Assembly: GCF_902459465.1 (NCBI RefSeq)
Contig: NC_047062.1
Location: 33,288,673-33,352,672, forward strand
From: Asterias rubens
Taxonomy: Eukaryota > Echinodermata > Asteroidea > Forcipulatida > Asteriidae
DNA length: 64,000 nt
Direction of reading: 5' to 3'
The position numbers and the translations under genes are program-made. Positions 13,801 through 25,706 of this stretch are shown one piece after another. A model generated the notes under the pieces. The model did not search any database, was not told the DNA's origin, and saw only the letters and a program-made list of their open reading frames with translations. Every line of letters begins with the position of its first letter. Positions within the stretch are counted from its first letter, which is position 1.

Positions 13801-13812
13801 AAGATCTGACAT
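7844..13812 (-). CDS. APMAP: Adipocyte plasma membrane-associated protein (strictosidine synthase-like), complete
   Basis: Nine coding exons on the minus strand join in phase: 13670-13812, 13033-13134, 12135-12250, 11607-11702, 10995-11105, 10498-10681, 9826-9960, 9079-9274 and 7844-8080. They give 439 residues; human APMAP has about 416. The order of features is a basic cytosolic N-terminus (MSDLSTSKTVKKRN), one membrane segment at about residues 53-70 (FVIKILIVLGIIAGVMIY), then a six-bladed beta-propeller. Propeller landmarks include LYTGTYDGAIVRI, PSCGRPLGLRV, MDGYKGLFQIST, FSPDEDFLLISEATRFRI, NLPGAPMKIRPSASGGYWVG and QSLHDPTGEMVS. APMAP is a type II membrane protein with reported arylesterase activity; the enzyme's substrate here is unknown. 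The ATG at 13812 is the only one in frame after the acceptor near 13868. The family call is secure; orthology to APMAP itself rests on the membrane anchor and length. Confidence 0.92.
8268..8858. repeat. 16-bp minisatellite, unit GTTAGCTCTGTGCACA
   Basis: About 35 consecutive units run through the last APMAP intron. Each contains the palindromes AGCT and GTGCAC. Variants include GCACGG for GCACAG, TTCACA for TGCACA, and shortened 12-bp units that lack the CACA step. The units are direct repeats without unique spacers, which excludes a CRISPR array. Confidence 0.95.
10131..10462 (-). mobile_element. tRNA-Leu-like SINE, copy 1
   Basis: Read on the minus strand, this begins with an A-box-like GTGGCCGAACGG (10451-10462). 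A CAAGCTCTG stretch resembling a tRNA-Leu anticodon arm follows, then a B-box GGGTTTGAATCC (10390-10401). A tail of about 250 bp follows, containing reverse complements of AAATCAACTGTCACC and CCTACTCCTGGG. The copy at 11146-11437 has the same head and tail in the same orientation. It lies in the APMAP intron between coding exons 6 and 7. The internal Pol III promoter and shared tail define a SINE; the family name is unknown to me. Confidence 0.7.
10763..10925. mobile_element. Family B foldback / MITE-like element, copy 2
   Basis: The left end reads TTTGAAACTTTGCATGGTGG, the inverse of the end of copy 1 in the SIAH intron, and is followed by AAGTATAATTAGATGAGG. The centre retains only TTTTCAGAACC of the palindrome. 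The right part reads GATTTTCACGTGGTGTTACC. It lies in an APMAP intron. Confidence 0.6.
11146..11437 (-). mobile_element. tRNA-Leu-like SINE, copy 2
   Basis: On the minus strand the head is GTGGTTGAGCG (about 11420-11431), then CCCAAGCTCTG, then the B-box GGGTTCGATTC (11364-11374), then AAGGCACATAACC. The tail matches copy 1 (10131-10462). Both copies sit in neighbouring APMAP introns in the same orientation, about 1 kb apart. A related head is at 28985-29060. Confidence 0.7.
12770..12910. repeat. Family E dispersed repeat, inverted copy
   Basis: The segment contains TCCTGGTCATTGCCTTGGTG, the reverse complement of the family E core, and a second TGCCTTGGTGCC 60 bp on. It ends with CAGGCCTGA. 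It lies in an APMAP intron upstream of the exon at 12135-12250. Confidence 0.5.
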
Positions 13813-13867
13813 CTTTACCACTTTAGCTTGTATGCTCAAAATGAGCTAAAGAAAAGGGTTGCATCCT
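13670..13867 (-). other. APMAP: APMAP first coding exon with 5'UTR; further non-coding exon near 14510
   Basis: On the minus strand, an acceptor TTTGCAG ends at about 13868 and is followed by 55 bases of leader before the ATG at 13812. Upstream, CAACG|GTAAGT at 14510 is a good donor, so a 5' non-coding exon probably runs from 14510 to somewhere between 14580 and 14640. The transcription start is not resolved. Confidence 0.5.
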
Positions 13868-14599
13868 GCAAAGTGATAATAGAAACGGAATTAAGATTTG
13901 AATCATACAGTTGCGCCTACAAAAAAGAAAATGTGTATTGGTCTACCAATGTATATTGAAAGTAAAACAAGCTAGTGATTTTCTAGTTGCGATGATCCTG
14001 ACCTAACCCTCCATCCTTCCTGGTGATTTTCAAGCTATTTTGTTTGAACTTTTTGTCATTTTAGGTCCCGGAATAACAGAGCAAATTAACAACCACATCA
14101 TCTAAAAAAAGTTATCAGAGATAATGACTTTTTTTCATGGAAGACAGCACCATAGTTATTGGTTCCAAAAGACTATTTAATACTATTTAAGAAATAGGTT
14201 TGAGTTGACTTGTTTGACAACTTTTGTTGTCATGTTGACTCATGCATGGTTCAAATTCACACAATTGGAGTGTTGCATTTTATTTGGAGACTGTGGATCA
14301 GGAAGGAAGTACTAAAATTATGCAACATACCCTTAAATTTAATTTAAGTAAGTTATCAAATGAATTTATAAATAATGAAAGTAAAATTCAGTTTAATAGT
14401 TAATTAAAAAGTAACTTTTGCTTTGGGGTTAAATTTAACTATTTTTAAAAAACAATTCAACACCATGCACACAATGAAACAAAGCTACTTTAGTTTAACC
14501 AAACTTACCGTTGTTTCCTCAAGCTTCGACTTGCGTTTTTCACTTCCTTGTACGTTGGGACACTACGCATAAATGATACGTTTTTTAGCTCGTTTTTAG

Positions 14600-16020
14600 T
14601 GTTTGTTGTTAGTTTCGTACACGGCCAGCATGTGTATATCCGGGTAGTCAGGCGCCACTTCCTGCTTCAATGCCTGGTCAATGTCGCCCACACTCAGATA
14701 TTGCACGTTTTTGACCCTAGGTACCAGACAATAGTAAAAGGGTGGGCGGGGACGGGCGTGTCCAATGTACGGTGGGGGGGGAGGCAGAAGTGGGGAGGGG
14801 GTAGAAGGGGGGAGGGGGGGTCGTCGCGTCCAATACGAAGATTTATCGAAAGGAAAATAAAAGCTCTACTTGAAGAATATTTACTATTAAACTGACCCTC
14901 CACGTAAAAGATTGAATTTCAATTTACACAATTGGCCCGAAAGTAAGTTTTGCATCAAAAACTATATACAAATGCACAAATAAAACGCATATGACCCGTA
15001 TGATCATTGGAATGGGTTCCGCTTCAATGACGGGGCCAGGCCAGTTTGTCCGAAGCAAGGATCATCGAGGCTGTCCTGTGAACTTGAACAAGCTCTCACC
15101 GTCCAACCACTGTCTGCCTTGAACTTTTTAGATTTCTTAATTACCAAGCCATCTTTTTATGTTTTTTATGTTAAATAAAAGTATTTTGGAATCTTTGTAT
15201 TTCTCAAATACTTTACTGGTATTACTTCATTCGAAGCTGTACAGGAGGGAGGCCAGTCGATCCGATGTCCCGCCCGCCCCCCCCCCCCCCCCCTCCCTCC
15301 ATGGTTGGCCTGTCCTATATTTTGTGAGCTTGTCCTATAAAGTTTGTTATACATATCAGATGACTGTTGACAGACGGAAGTGATGAACCTTGGATCATCA
15401 AAACTCTGCTCTCCCTTGGACCCCCCCCCCCCCCCCCCCCCCAGCTCCCGAGCCTGGGATTGACCAACCCTAGCATAGCCCCTGGGCAGCCATCCAAAGA
15501 TGGGCGTCACCCGTTTGAGACTGTCATAAAGACTGTCTTGTCAAAACTACACACGGTAAGAGCTTTCTCAGTAGTCAGTTTTGTCTAACCATACCTAACT
15601 AATCGAGATTTAATACACACACCCTCATCTCTCTTTTTGTTTTATTTGAATGTTTTGTGTTTTTTAGTTTTGTGTGTTGTCGGCCTCACCTTTGAATTCA
15701 TCATCATCCACCTTGGGCATTATCATACGTCATCAATGAGACAGTCCAGCCTGGTATCCTGCTACATGCGCACAAAATCGACTGATGATGCATGAGTACC
15801 AGCTCTAAGAATTCAATGTGGAAACAAGTGCATCAGAGCAAATCATCATAATCGGCGACACACAGGGTCTGGCAATACAATGAATGAATGAACATTCCTT
15901 CAAACCATTTACCCTTCACTGATTTCTACTGTGAAAGAAGGACAACTGGGAAAATAAATAACCTCAGAACTAGTGAATGGTGTCATTCTGTGAAAGTGAT
16001 TATTAGCGGCTCTTTCTGCT
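14600..16020. promoter_or_regulatory. Head-to-head promoter region with G and C homopolymer tracts
   Basis: The region lies between the putative first exons of APMAP (-) and the gene at 17643-20834 (+). It holds a G-rich block at 14772-14820 with several runs of four or more G. It also holds a 17-C run at 15277-15293 and a 22-C run at 15421-15442. These satisfy the G-quadruplex pattern on the plus strand (first) and minus strand (other two). The region opens frames of 60-115 codons in several directions purely because of the tracts. No TATA box was identified with confidence. Confidence 0.45.
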
Positions 16021-16088
16021 AACCAAACATGTAGGTTTCGAAAAGTGAACGCCTCGATATTTCTGTGGTCAGCTGGTTGTTTGTTAAG
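16020..16088 (+). other. Probable 5' non-coding exon of the 17643-20834 gene
   Basis: The sequence GTTTGTTAAG|GTAAGT has a strong donor at 16089. The next acceptor with a following open coding exon is at 17580 (TTTCCACAG). The left edge and transcription start are not resolved. The intron of about 1.5 kb between them is AT-rich and holds no visible gene. Confidence 0.4.
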
Positions 16089-17642
16089 GTAAGTCCGTGT
16101 ATTTCCGACACAATATTAAATAAAATTATATCGGTGTGAAATTGTTTGTAAATTCTACTTGCAGCACTTACACAGTACAAAATCTGACCGAACAAGAAAC
16201 AAATAAATAAATAACATTTAACAAGACACGGACATTAGTGACACTGACAAACCATTATATTGACACGTTTTTGTTTTGTTTTTTATTAGTTACATTTTAT
16301 AATAACGGTGATTGAATAATTATGTTGATCTTTAACATGCTGAAATCAATTTAAGGCTTTATAAAAAAAACAAAATTATGACAAGTCGTTCTCAGGGAAT
16401 CATGGTAAAATTGTTTCTTGTTTTGTCATAATTAATGTCATACATTAATATGATTAATTAGTTTGCCATAACTTATTAATTAAAATCAGTGGTATTGATT
16501 TTGATATTGGTTCACAAATAATGTGTTGTCAATAATTTTAAAACAAGATTTTTATGGGAAACCGATTGATCATGTTGATTTTGTGATAGTATATATTTTA
16601 TAATGATTGACGGGGTGTATCTGTTTTGTTTTGTTAATTGTGTTGTGAGTTTTATGGTTTTATCAACAGTTTGTTGTCATGTATGTAATCTGATCTGATC
16701 ACTGACTGGACTTTAGTCATAATTGACTGTCAGTGTATAGGTTGTTTGAGTTAATTAACCTCCATGATTAAACAAACTACGTAGATTTTTATATTTATAA
16801 CTTGTTATCTCATTTACCTAAGTGTTTATGATTGATGGTGTGAAGATGCCCAAGACATACCTCTGTAAAAGAATAAACAACTATGGTTTGTTCGGCAGAT
16901 CTTGTAACCAAAGAATGGGATGTCTAAATTTACTTGAAGTTTAAAAACTGGGTCCACTTTATTCGTTCCCAACTTTTCCTTTACAAAGGTCAAAAACAGG
17001 GTTAGTTACTTGTACAGAAGACGTACTACTAGTAAGCAGGCAAGCTGCAGTGACACCCCTCTGACTAATTAACAACTTATAAATCTATTTATGTTTCAAG
17101 AGCCTTTATTTAGGAAAGGTGTGGTACCTGGTAATTGATTTAAACTAGTTATTGATTTAAATGTATACCGCAACATTTTGTTTGAGATTGTGTATATAGT
17201 GTGACGTCATTTTGTTTTAGGTCTTCTCTGATTGATGATGATAATTAATGGCAATGTCACTTACCAAACTGTTTTGGTTATTCAAACAACTCCGTGCATT
17301 AGTTTATAAGTATGACACATTTTGTTTTACTTCAACATGATGCACATACATGCACTAAAGCCTAAATGTACCCATATAAAAGACATATTGTATGTCTATT
17401 TGTAGGAAGGTTTAAAGCTCTTAATAATAACACAAGAAGCTCAAACTATATACTAATCAAGCATTAATTAGTCCCCTCCAGAAGGATTTCGTTTTTAGTG
17501 TTTTTTCAAGTGTTTCAAATTGAGTTCACTGGGTGAGAACCGTTAAAATTCAACCAGATTTATTTCTTCAATTTCCACAGGTTCAGATGATGCTTTGCTT
17601 GACGGATTTTTAGATCTGTGAACTGCCAGCAGTACATGCAGT

Positions 17643-20600
17643 ATGGGTGGCACCCATTCTAGGTCGGAGGACCTTAGAAAGAAGACATTCATGAACTCTA
17701 CCCACTATATTGATTCTCTTCACGAGGTACGATTCCATTGACTATACATAATCTAAGTTACAGCTAGTTAAAACAAACTTGGGACTAGTCAAAACTCTCT
17801 CCAAAATAGTCTGGGTTGCTACTTCAGTTTTGAAATGAAATATGGACAAGTAAAATGGTTCGTAAGAGTACGGTAGTACATTTTTCAGATGTGAAATAAA
17901 CAGCTATGTGGTCCTGCTGTCTAGTCACTGAACACCTAACTCTTCCTTAACTGAGGATTAATCTTAGGGCTTAGGAAGAGTTCAGTTCTGTATGTCCTAT
18001 TGCTTTTTTCCTCTAAACTTTTAAGTGATCTGTGTATCACAGTGTACATTTTCTTTAAATCATCCACAGTATAAGTTAGCAACGGTCAAAACTTTATGAT
18101 TCAGCAGCCTGTTGAATTCTAATCTTGACGCGTCTTCACATATGCTGAGGTACAAAGTACAAGTATCATACACCGTTTCCTGTGAAAAGTTGACAGATGG
18201 CAGACTGATCAATTTGAGGGTGGTCAGCCTTGAACTTTATTTTCTTGTAGGTGCCTGCACTAGTGTAGATACAACTTTAACTTTATCTGTTTTTTGGGGT
18301 GGGTTTTGGTGGTCGTAACCAGTAACTGTTTCGGTTGAATTTGCTATTGGTTTGTCACTGGCTAATGACTGAAACAGTTATTGGTTACGACCAACAAAAC
18401 ACACCCATTGCATAATCTTAAAGATTTACTACTGCATAAGAATGCACTCTACTCCTTTTCTTAAATATAAATGGTTACATTTACACAGAAATTATGTCCT
18501 TTTTGATGATTGTTTTTTTACAATACGGCTCAGTGATTCAACAATTCTTTGCTGTATTTTTTTAAAATGACGATTTTATGACTTGTTGAAAAAGGTACAC
18601 CACACAAAGTGGAGGGAAGGATCTATATTCTACATGTAAACTGATATTTGACAAGCCGAAACACTTAAAGGGTACTTGTTTATGACAAAAAAGTCCTGAT
18701 CTGTAACTGGTACAGGTCACGTAGTTCCATAAATACCCTCAGTGGTTTGTGACAAAGGGAATGAGTGGTGATAATTTCTTCAGACAGACAGACAGTGGAC
18801 AATGGTTTTCAAAAGCACTCAGTTCCCTTGAGAAGACTAGGAACAGAATAGCAAAGTAGCTTTAAGGCCACACTCCAAGGCTCACTCACAAACTTAACCA
18901 AGTATGAAATACAATCAATTTAGAAGATACAATCTGACTTGGTTTTTGTATGGAAATTGAGTGGACCAAGAGAGTGAATTGTGCCCACGCTCTTGAATGT
19001 ATTCTGAATTTGATTTGTCTCCATATGGTACGCTAAATAGCATTTACTATTGAAGCCTCTGACGTCATTGCTCAACTTCTATACAATCATATTCAACGAA
19101 CCATATAATGCAATAAAAACGATAATTGAATGAATATTTAATTGATTCTGATTATATTAGAGAACGGGAAATTATTACAATGAATCTGTCTAATAGATGT
19201 AAATGACTTGCAGGAATTTTAAATCCCACTCAAGTAGTATGTCATGTGGATCTTTGTCTGTTTTTTAACACTTGGGTTAAATAACACGTCTGTTTTGGGT
19301 AAACCAAAGTAAAAAATCGTCTGTTTTGGGTAAAACCAAAGTAAAACATTAAATAAGTGGCTACTAACAACTTAATAGAAGAATTCACAGCAATTGCTAG
19401 GGTGTCTTCTGGTTTTGCCGTGGTGCCCTCTGTAAAATTCCAATACAAATTTACATTTTCCTCATAGAAGTGCCCCTTTCAAGGGCATAATTCATGACCT
19501 GGAAAATTTTTAACACTGAATTAACTTGTCATTTATATTGTTTCTTTTGATGCAAGGTCCCTGGTTACTTCTCAAGAACTCAAGATGTTACAGATTTCCT
19601 CGGGGAGGACTTCCCATCTGAGAGGAGGACAGAGATGTCTTATACAGGTCCTCCATCTCACCTAAGTCTCTCACAAGATGTCCATCCATTCCTTGATCGA
19701 GTCGGATCGGATTTTCAAGCCTCGGAAAGATTTGTGAATCGAAGCCAAGTGAAGGAAGATGTACCGTCAAGTTTATTACCATCTGCGGATACAGCGGAAG
19801 ATTATCGAGATATTGAGGTTCGGGAAACAATGGCTACCCTTAAGGAACAGGTTAAAGAAGCTCTGGCTAAAAAGAGGAACATTCAAGTAGAGACTGTGCC
19901 CTCAGGACCCCCTGAGGAATCACCCGATGCACCCGAACTTGAATTGCCAACAGATGAGAAGAGCACCTTAGACTTTTTAGACTCAATAATCAATGAGAGT
20001 ATGGATTTAGATATTGGTGGGGATAGCCCCGAGGTTGAGTCGGACTCTGAAGCTAATTGGATTATGAGAGATAAAAGCAAGACACCTTTACCTGGACTAA
20101 TGCACAGCACTGTACCTGATTTACCAATGAGTCCATCACAGCCACCTTCAAGACCTTCTAGTGGATTCTTCCGCAATAGTATGTACCTTCCAGACTCAGA
20201 TACCATCCATTCCTTAGGTCGGAGTAAACCTAAACCTCCTCCACCACCAACTAAACCCAAACCAACCAACCGACATTCACGCCATATTCCAGATGAGATT
20301 GTATTCAGAAATAACATTGATGTACGATATGTGACATCTCCACCACCCATTAGACCAATTCAATCTGTAGACATCCTCGGTGCCATAGACACAATGGACA
20401 GTAAAAACAGTAGTAATGCCAGTACTGAAGACATGGGAATTGTCCTTGATGATGTCACAAGTGATGAAGGTAGTAGAAACGGCGAGATGGGGAACATATA
20501 CGACACCAAATCGCGTGTGAAGGGGGTCCGTGCTTTAGTTAGTATGTATTCTGAGGAAGGGGATTCCCCAACGGACCGCCACTCAGGTTATGACTTCTCA

Positions 20601-20834
20601 CCTAATGACAGCATGGTGGGTTTACATTACCCGGAACGAGACTACTCGTTTGGAAATAATAACAACAGTAACTCAGCAAGGTTCTTCAGTGAGAAGGATA
20701 ATAAGACAGACACATCTACGACGTATGGAACAATATCATCTGAGGATTCAGCATTAGGAGATGGTAGGGAAGTTGTGGATGATGCGGTTCTGGGAATCAT
20801 ACATTCTGAACTTGAAAAGCTTAGAATAAATTGA
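17643..20834 (+). CDS. Unrecognised, probably N-myristoylated, disordered protein (453 aa)
   Basis: Two coding exons, 17643-17726 and 19557-20834, join in phase 0 (HE|VPGYF). The first exon starts at the acceptor 17580 with a short leader. The protein starts MGGTHSRSEDLRKK, which fits the N-myristoylation pattern (Gly2, Ser6) with basic residues nearby. It would therefore be expected at a membrane face. Most of the rest looks disordered and acidic or Ser/Pro-rich. Visible blocks are a short helix near residue 120 (LKEQVKEALAKKRN), an acidic helix near 165 (TLDFLDSIINESMDLD), and a Pro tract near 252-264 (SKPKPPPPPTKPKP) that could bind SH3 domains. A conserved-looking HIPDEIVFRNN follows it. 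The acidic helix followed by a basic PxxIV block faintly recalls vertebrate SARG/PROSER2 proteins; this is memory only and weak. Three GSDS/EGDSP-like Ser-acidic patches suggest CK2 sites. Confidence 0.8.
18297..18404. mobile_element. Short foldback element (about 38-bp inverted arms)
   Basis: The left arm, with GTTTTGGTGGTCGTAACC and AGTAACTGTTTC, is mirrored by GAAACAGTTATTGGTTACGA and CCAACAAAAC. The loop is about 30 bases. It lies in the intron of the 17643-20834 gene. It is either a MITE remnant or an intronic hairpin; only this copy is visible in the window. Confidence 0.6.
19390..19495. repeat. Family E-like dispersed repeat fragment
   Basis: It contains GCCGTGGTGCCCTCTGTAAA, AAATTTACATTTTCCTC and GTGCCCCTTTCAAGGGCA. 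These resemble the inverted copy at 12770-12910 and the fragment at 63475-63545. It is diverged, so the boundaries are rough. Confidence 0.4.
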
Positions 20835-23800
20835 ATTGTAACATTCCATTTATAACTATTCATAATTCATTTTTAAGCTAGGTGTAAGTTTAGTGGGTAT
20901 TCAGATATTTTATCACAATATTTTATTCGGTATTATAGTAAATAAGGAAAATAGGTTTTTAAATTGAAGTATTTTGTTATATTCCTGCGCAAGTCGTTTA
21001 AAACTGACAGTCGTGAAGCACTTTAAATGGACAGTTAGTATAAAAACAAAAAATACATGTGTCACAAATGGTTACTGAGGTGGGAAAGTCGCAGTCCCAT
21101 CCAAGCTAAACCTGAAGAAAAATTTCAACATTGGTTTCATTTTGACAACACGGAAATCCCTACACTCTGATTATTTCTCATCGTTTTTATTTCTGTTTGT
21201 TATGCTATCATTTTACACTTAAGTGGCTTACAGCATTATATTCAATGGCAATTTGAAAACTTATAAGAAACGAAATACAGTCCTTGTCCCAAATTTAAGA
21301 AATTAGTATTTAGCCCTCATTTTTTGTCCTATCATGAACTTCATTCATTGTTTTATATTTCCAATTTGCATTCACAACACAGGTCAAGTTTCTAACCTCT
21401 TCTTTTTACACAAAACTCCCTTTTGATGTGGTCTTTGGGATTGTGGTTTAACATTAATAATAGTTTATAATTTACCTTTTGTTCTTAAAAAGTAAGATTT
21501 GTTTTTACTGTTTTTATACTTTGTGACTACATGTAGATGGTATTAAAGGGTTTCAGGTGTGCTAAGTTCTTCCACAAATTTAAAGTAGAAACAGTAAAAA
21601 TGTGTTGGGGGAATTAGTGTCCAAGTGTTTGTGTTGGTTACAGTACATCATCTTTTCTATAAAACCTGCACAAATAAAAAAGAATTCTGAGGTGTAAAAA
21701 AGCCTGAAGTTTTGTATCTTTGTTATCAGAAAAACTTGAAACCTAGTAGCTGTAGTGGAGTAACATTTGATAAACCTTGGAATGGGAGTCAATTCCATTA
21801 TTGCAATGTACGCAGTAACATTATGATCAACAGGATCAGGTCAATTCCAGCTTAGCATATTTATTGTGTACTCTTAGGCTTCACTAAACCAATCCAATAT
21901 TTATTTGATCATTGTAGACTTATTCAATGGGATTTTATTACCTTATGTAGAAACATTCACTTACATGTATTTTGGAACAAGTATCAAAAGGAACTCAGCA
22001 CTTTTCTGGTTTATATCGTACTACATCTTATTACAACATTTGCCAATTCAGACCAAAGATAATTGAGCGCCAATGGCACAATACGTGAAATGTTCACTGG
22101 ACGCCATTTCAGTAAGCATATCTTTTTATACAATTGATCAACATAGACAATTAACAATGACCATTGCTATCAATGATATAAAAAACATTTGCTTGCTGAA
22201 ATGGCGCCTATCTACGTACATGTATGTATTTCATGTTCCAATAACAGAGTGTGCCTTTTGCGCCTCTAGTGGCACTCTATAATCTTTGATTCAGACTCAA
22301 CCGTATCGGTCTTTTGTATTCTAAAGCCTGGTGGTGAACCCCGTATGCTAGGCTCTACCTTTGCTATAAGATCCACATTATCTACTGATGTACTCAACTA
22401 AACCTGTATACCTCATTATAAATAGTATTATATAACCTGATAAACTGTCTATTGGAACAAAAGAATGACATTGCATTTAATAACTCCACCCACTGTTTAC
22501 TAAGTGGCATGAAGTGTAGATTTAACGCACACTTGACGTCAGTTTTGTTGGTTGTGTATGCAGTGAGTTCAGGGTCTTCACTACAGTGAAGTGAACTTAA
22601 TTAACATCTACATGAAGCCACGTCATATTGCCCTGATCTATTTATTATGGGCGTAGTGGTGTGTTTAATTTACACAAACTGGAGGTCTAGAATGCCAGCA
22701 CTTTATTCAGGTTTAATATCCTTCTCAAATATTTGATAATTGTTCGTACTATCATGTCCAACTGTTTTGCCTTTTGGTCTGGTGTGCTATTACGTTCCGT
22801 ACTGCAATTGGGTGTTTACCGCTACAGTGTGCCAGTATTCATGCTTTGTGTTTTTATTTCATTGTATCAAAGAAAGAAATGGAATTTTATGTGCCTGGGA
22901 AATGAAACTTCCGTCTGTTAATGTGATTTGTTGTAAATTTATTGAATGGCGTTGTACTGAGCTTGCAAACAGGTGATTTTGTAAGCAAGGACAAATTGGC
23001 TTGCCTTGGTGTATCATTGATGGTTAAGGTTGATGTATTCAGAAAAAGACGAATTAGAAATCAAGTCACATAAAGTTTGAGGGAGTTATTCATTTCAACT
23101 GTATTCTTTTTTGCAATGTTTTTTCATGCATGGCTGTCATTATTGTCAGGTAGCTGAAAGAAATCTTTCGAAGCTTGATCTATAGGCACAGTGTACATTC
23201 AATATCAGGAATTTGTTCATGTCACACACACCGCATTGATTCATCATTACACAACATGGGATGGTTTTGTCATACAGGAAATTCCTACACGTAGGCAACT
23301 TGGAGGTAACCAATGCACACAAGATGCTAGTTTTTTTAACTGTCTTAGTTAATGTTACCCTAATATTCATTACTTTTAATATGACTGTATCCAATCCTTT
23401 ATTTCCAACCAAACCAGTTTGCGTGTGTTATTCAAGTACATTGTCAAAGCAATGCAGTCTGCACCCAAACAGTGTCTACGCTTTAAAGTCTTCTTTATGG
23501 CCTTTGAGAGTTTAATGTCCCAATAAATTCTGTTGTGAAATGGTTTTACTATTTTACTACATGTAGTTTACAGAATATTGATGCCTAAATACAATTGCAG
23601 AAACCTTTTTGCAGAATGAAGTGTCTGTTAATGGCCAAACGAATCGGCAAAATTAAAGGTTTTTTTGATGTTTTATGAGGTGTTGCACAATCAAAACATT
23701 TTTATATTCAGGAATGTTATTCCAGCTTTAATCTGCCGCTTTTTCCAAAGAATTCATACTACAATACAACAGAAGTAACTTTGTTGAGAGTTTAAAGGAT

Positions 23801-25340
23801 GCTATTTTAGCAGGTGGTATGGTCTTTACAGGCAGTTTTATAAATCATGTGAAGTGGGTGTGACTTGCAGCCTTTCTTTGTGTGGAACTTTACCTTTAGA
23901 GCTCACTGTATCAAGTAAAATGTAATGGTTTTCACAACAAACTGGAATTTCATCTAGACTGAAATGTTTTCACTATTAAAAACCGCAGTGGTATTTATAC
24001 AGAGTTGAAGAAGTTGTTTTATTTTCTGGAAAATGTGTGGAATTAAGCTGAAAGCTTGACTGTTATTTGTATATCTTGATGCTTGTGAATTCTGGCTGTG
24101 TGTGTGTCTTAAACGTTTTTGATCATCTAGGAGAGAGTTTGAGAAGTTGTTACAGTTTTTTGACGTCAGTGTTTATCTACTTCTTTATATTATTATAGTC
24201 TTATTATTACATATTTTATATTTTAGTAACAGTCTTGTATCATTCCATGGAGTGTGCTTTGTAGATTTACAGGGAGTAATATCACAACAGATCTATTTTC
24301 TTTTTCCTATTCTGAAGTAGATAATTTCCTCACTTAACAAAGAGTGTGTGAAACTACGTATTATTTGATCACCATTTTATCTTTATTTCAAAGTTTATTT
24401 TTAATAGTTTTTAAATGAAATTCTTTTTAATATTTGTATTTGTTTTTCCATTGTGAAATTTTGGGGTTTTATATTTATTGCCAATGTGTCCCGTGTAAAA
24501 TGTGGCACAGAATAGAAATGACTTGTTCTTGTAAAAACACATTTAAAATCATAAAACTTAACTGAAAGTTTTTGTCATGTTAATCTTATAAAATTCATGT
24601 AAATAAAAAATGCATGTTATTGAAAGGTCAACTGAAACATTTCTGTCTTCTTTATGTCATTATTGAATTGTGTAAAAAATTCCAACAGTTTTTTATTTTC
24701 ACTGTTAAATTTTCACTTCTTTTTTTCATTAGTCCTTTGAAAGCTTATTCTCATCCATTTGTCAATCCAACTACGAAATTCCAGTCCTATTTTCACGGCA
24801 AGGATTTAAAGTTACTTTAAGTAAAGGGGGTTGAACAAAATGTCAAGCCTGATTTGCCTGCAACTACAGGATCAACACAAAGAGGTTTTGACAGAAAATA
24901 CTGCGGAAAGCCTACCATTGTTCCCTTTGTCAAGTGGAATAGTTCAAAATTTTCTGGAGCACTTGCCATGGATAAATACCAAGTATTCCAACACAATAGT
25001 TCCATGCAATCATGTTTAGGTTCACCCCGTGGTGACTTGAAATAATTTACCTTCCGTTTTGAAGTTTGACAAACGTGTTCAATCATGGGTTACCTTCCCC
25101 AAGGTTAAACCCAGACAATGACATGTTAACAAGAAAACTTCTAAATAATTTGCCTTTTGTGGATACAACCACCCAGATCCAAATAATAGGTAACTTTGGT
25201 TAAAAGCCTGAAGTCTTATTGCTCTTCTAAGGCTAGGTCATACAGAAAGGTTATTATGAAGAGACGGTTTTTTTATTGTGAGAATGGTTCCTCCAAAATT
25301 ATATGTTCAAGGGTATCGTTAATTGCACTCATGAGGGCCT

Positions 25341-25420
25341 AGCTTCATAACATTACTTTAAAACTTCCCGCTTAGCAGCTAGCTTCATAACACTACTTTA
25401 AAACTTCCTGCTTAGCAGAA
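25341..25420. repeat. Tandem duplication of a 40-bp unit (family C end)
   Basis: AGCTTCATAACATTACTTTA at 25341 is repeated at 25381 with one substitution. Both units end in GCTTAGCAG. The second copy continues into AAATGAGCAGGACACCAG, the interior of family C, so the duplication affects the terminus of a family C element. Confidence 0.75.
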
Positions 25421-25462
25421 ATGAGCAGGACACCAGTTATAAAATTGTACATGTCACATGCT

Positions 25463-25706
25463 ATTTGACTGGTAACCATATTCTGGTAAGCATTAAAGTT
25501 TTCTGGTAAGCATTAATTTTGTCTGCTTACTTAGCTTACTGTGCTTTACTGACTCTATGATGAGATTGAGCCCTGATAAAGAAAATTTGACTGGTAACCA
25601 TATTCTGGTAAGCATTAAAGTTTTCTGGTAAGCATTAATTTTGTCTGCTTACTTAGCTTACTGTGTTTTACTGACTCTATGATTACATTGAGCCCTGATA
25701 AAGAAA
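25463..25706. repeat. Tandem duplication, two units of 122 bp
   Basis: ATTTGACTGGTAACCATATT at 25463 recurs at 25585. The two units differ at only about three positions near their ends (GTGCTTTA versus GTGTTTTA, GATGAGATT versus GATTACATT). Within each unit, TTCTGGTAAGCATTAA is itself present twice. The near-identity indicates a recent duplication. Confidence 0.9.

Noticed and set aside
14548-15588. Open frames of 60-115 codons on both strands around the G/C tracts
   Set aside because: They exist only because homopolymer G or C runs contain no stop codons (poly-Gly / poly-Pro). No homology or splice context supports them.
24817-25086. Overlapping frames on both strands of 60-90 codons
   Set aside because: No recognisable motif, no convincing splice sites, and no strand preference. 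Most likely chance frames in a 3'UTR or intergenic region.
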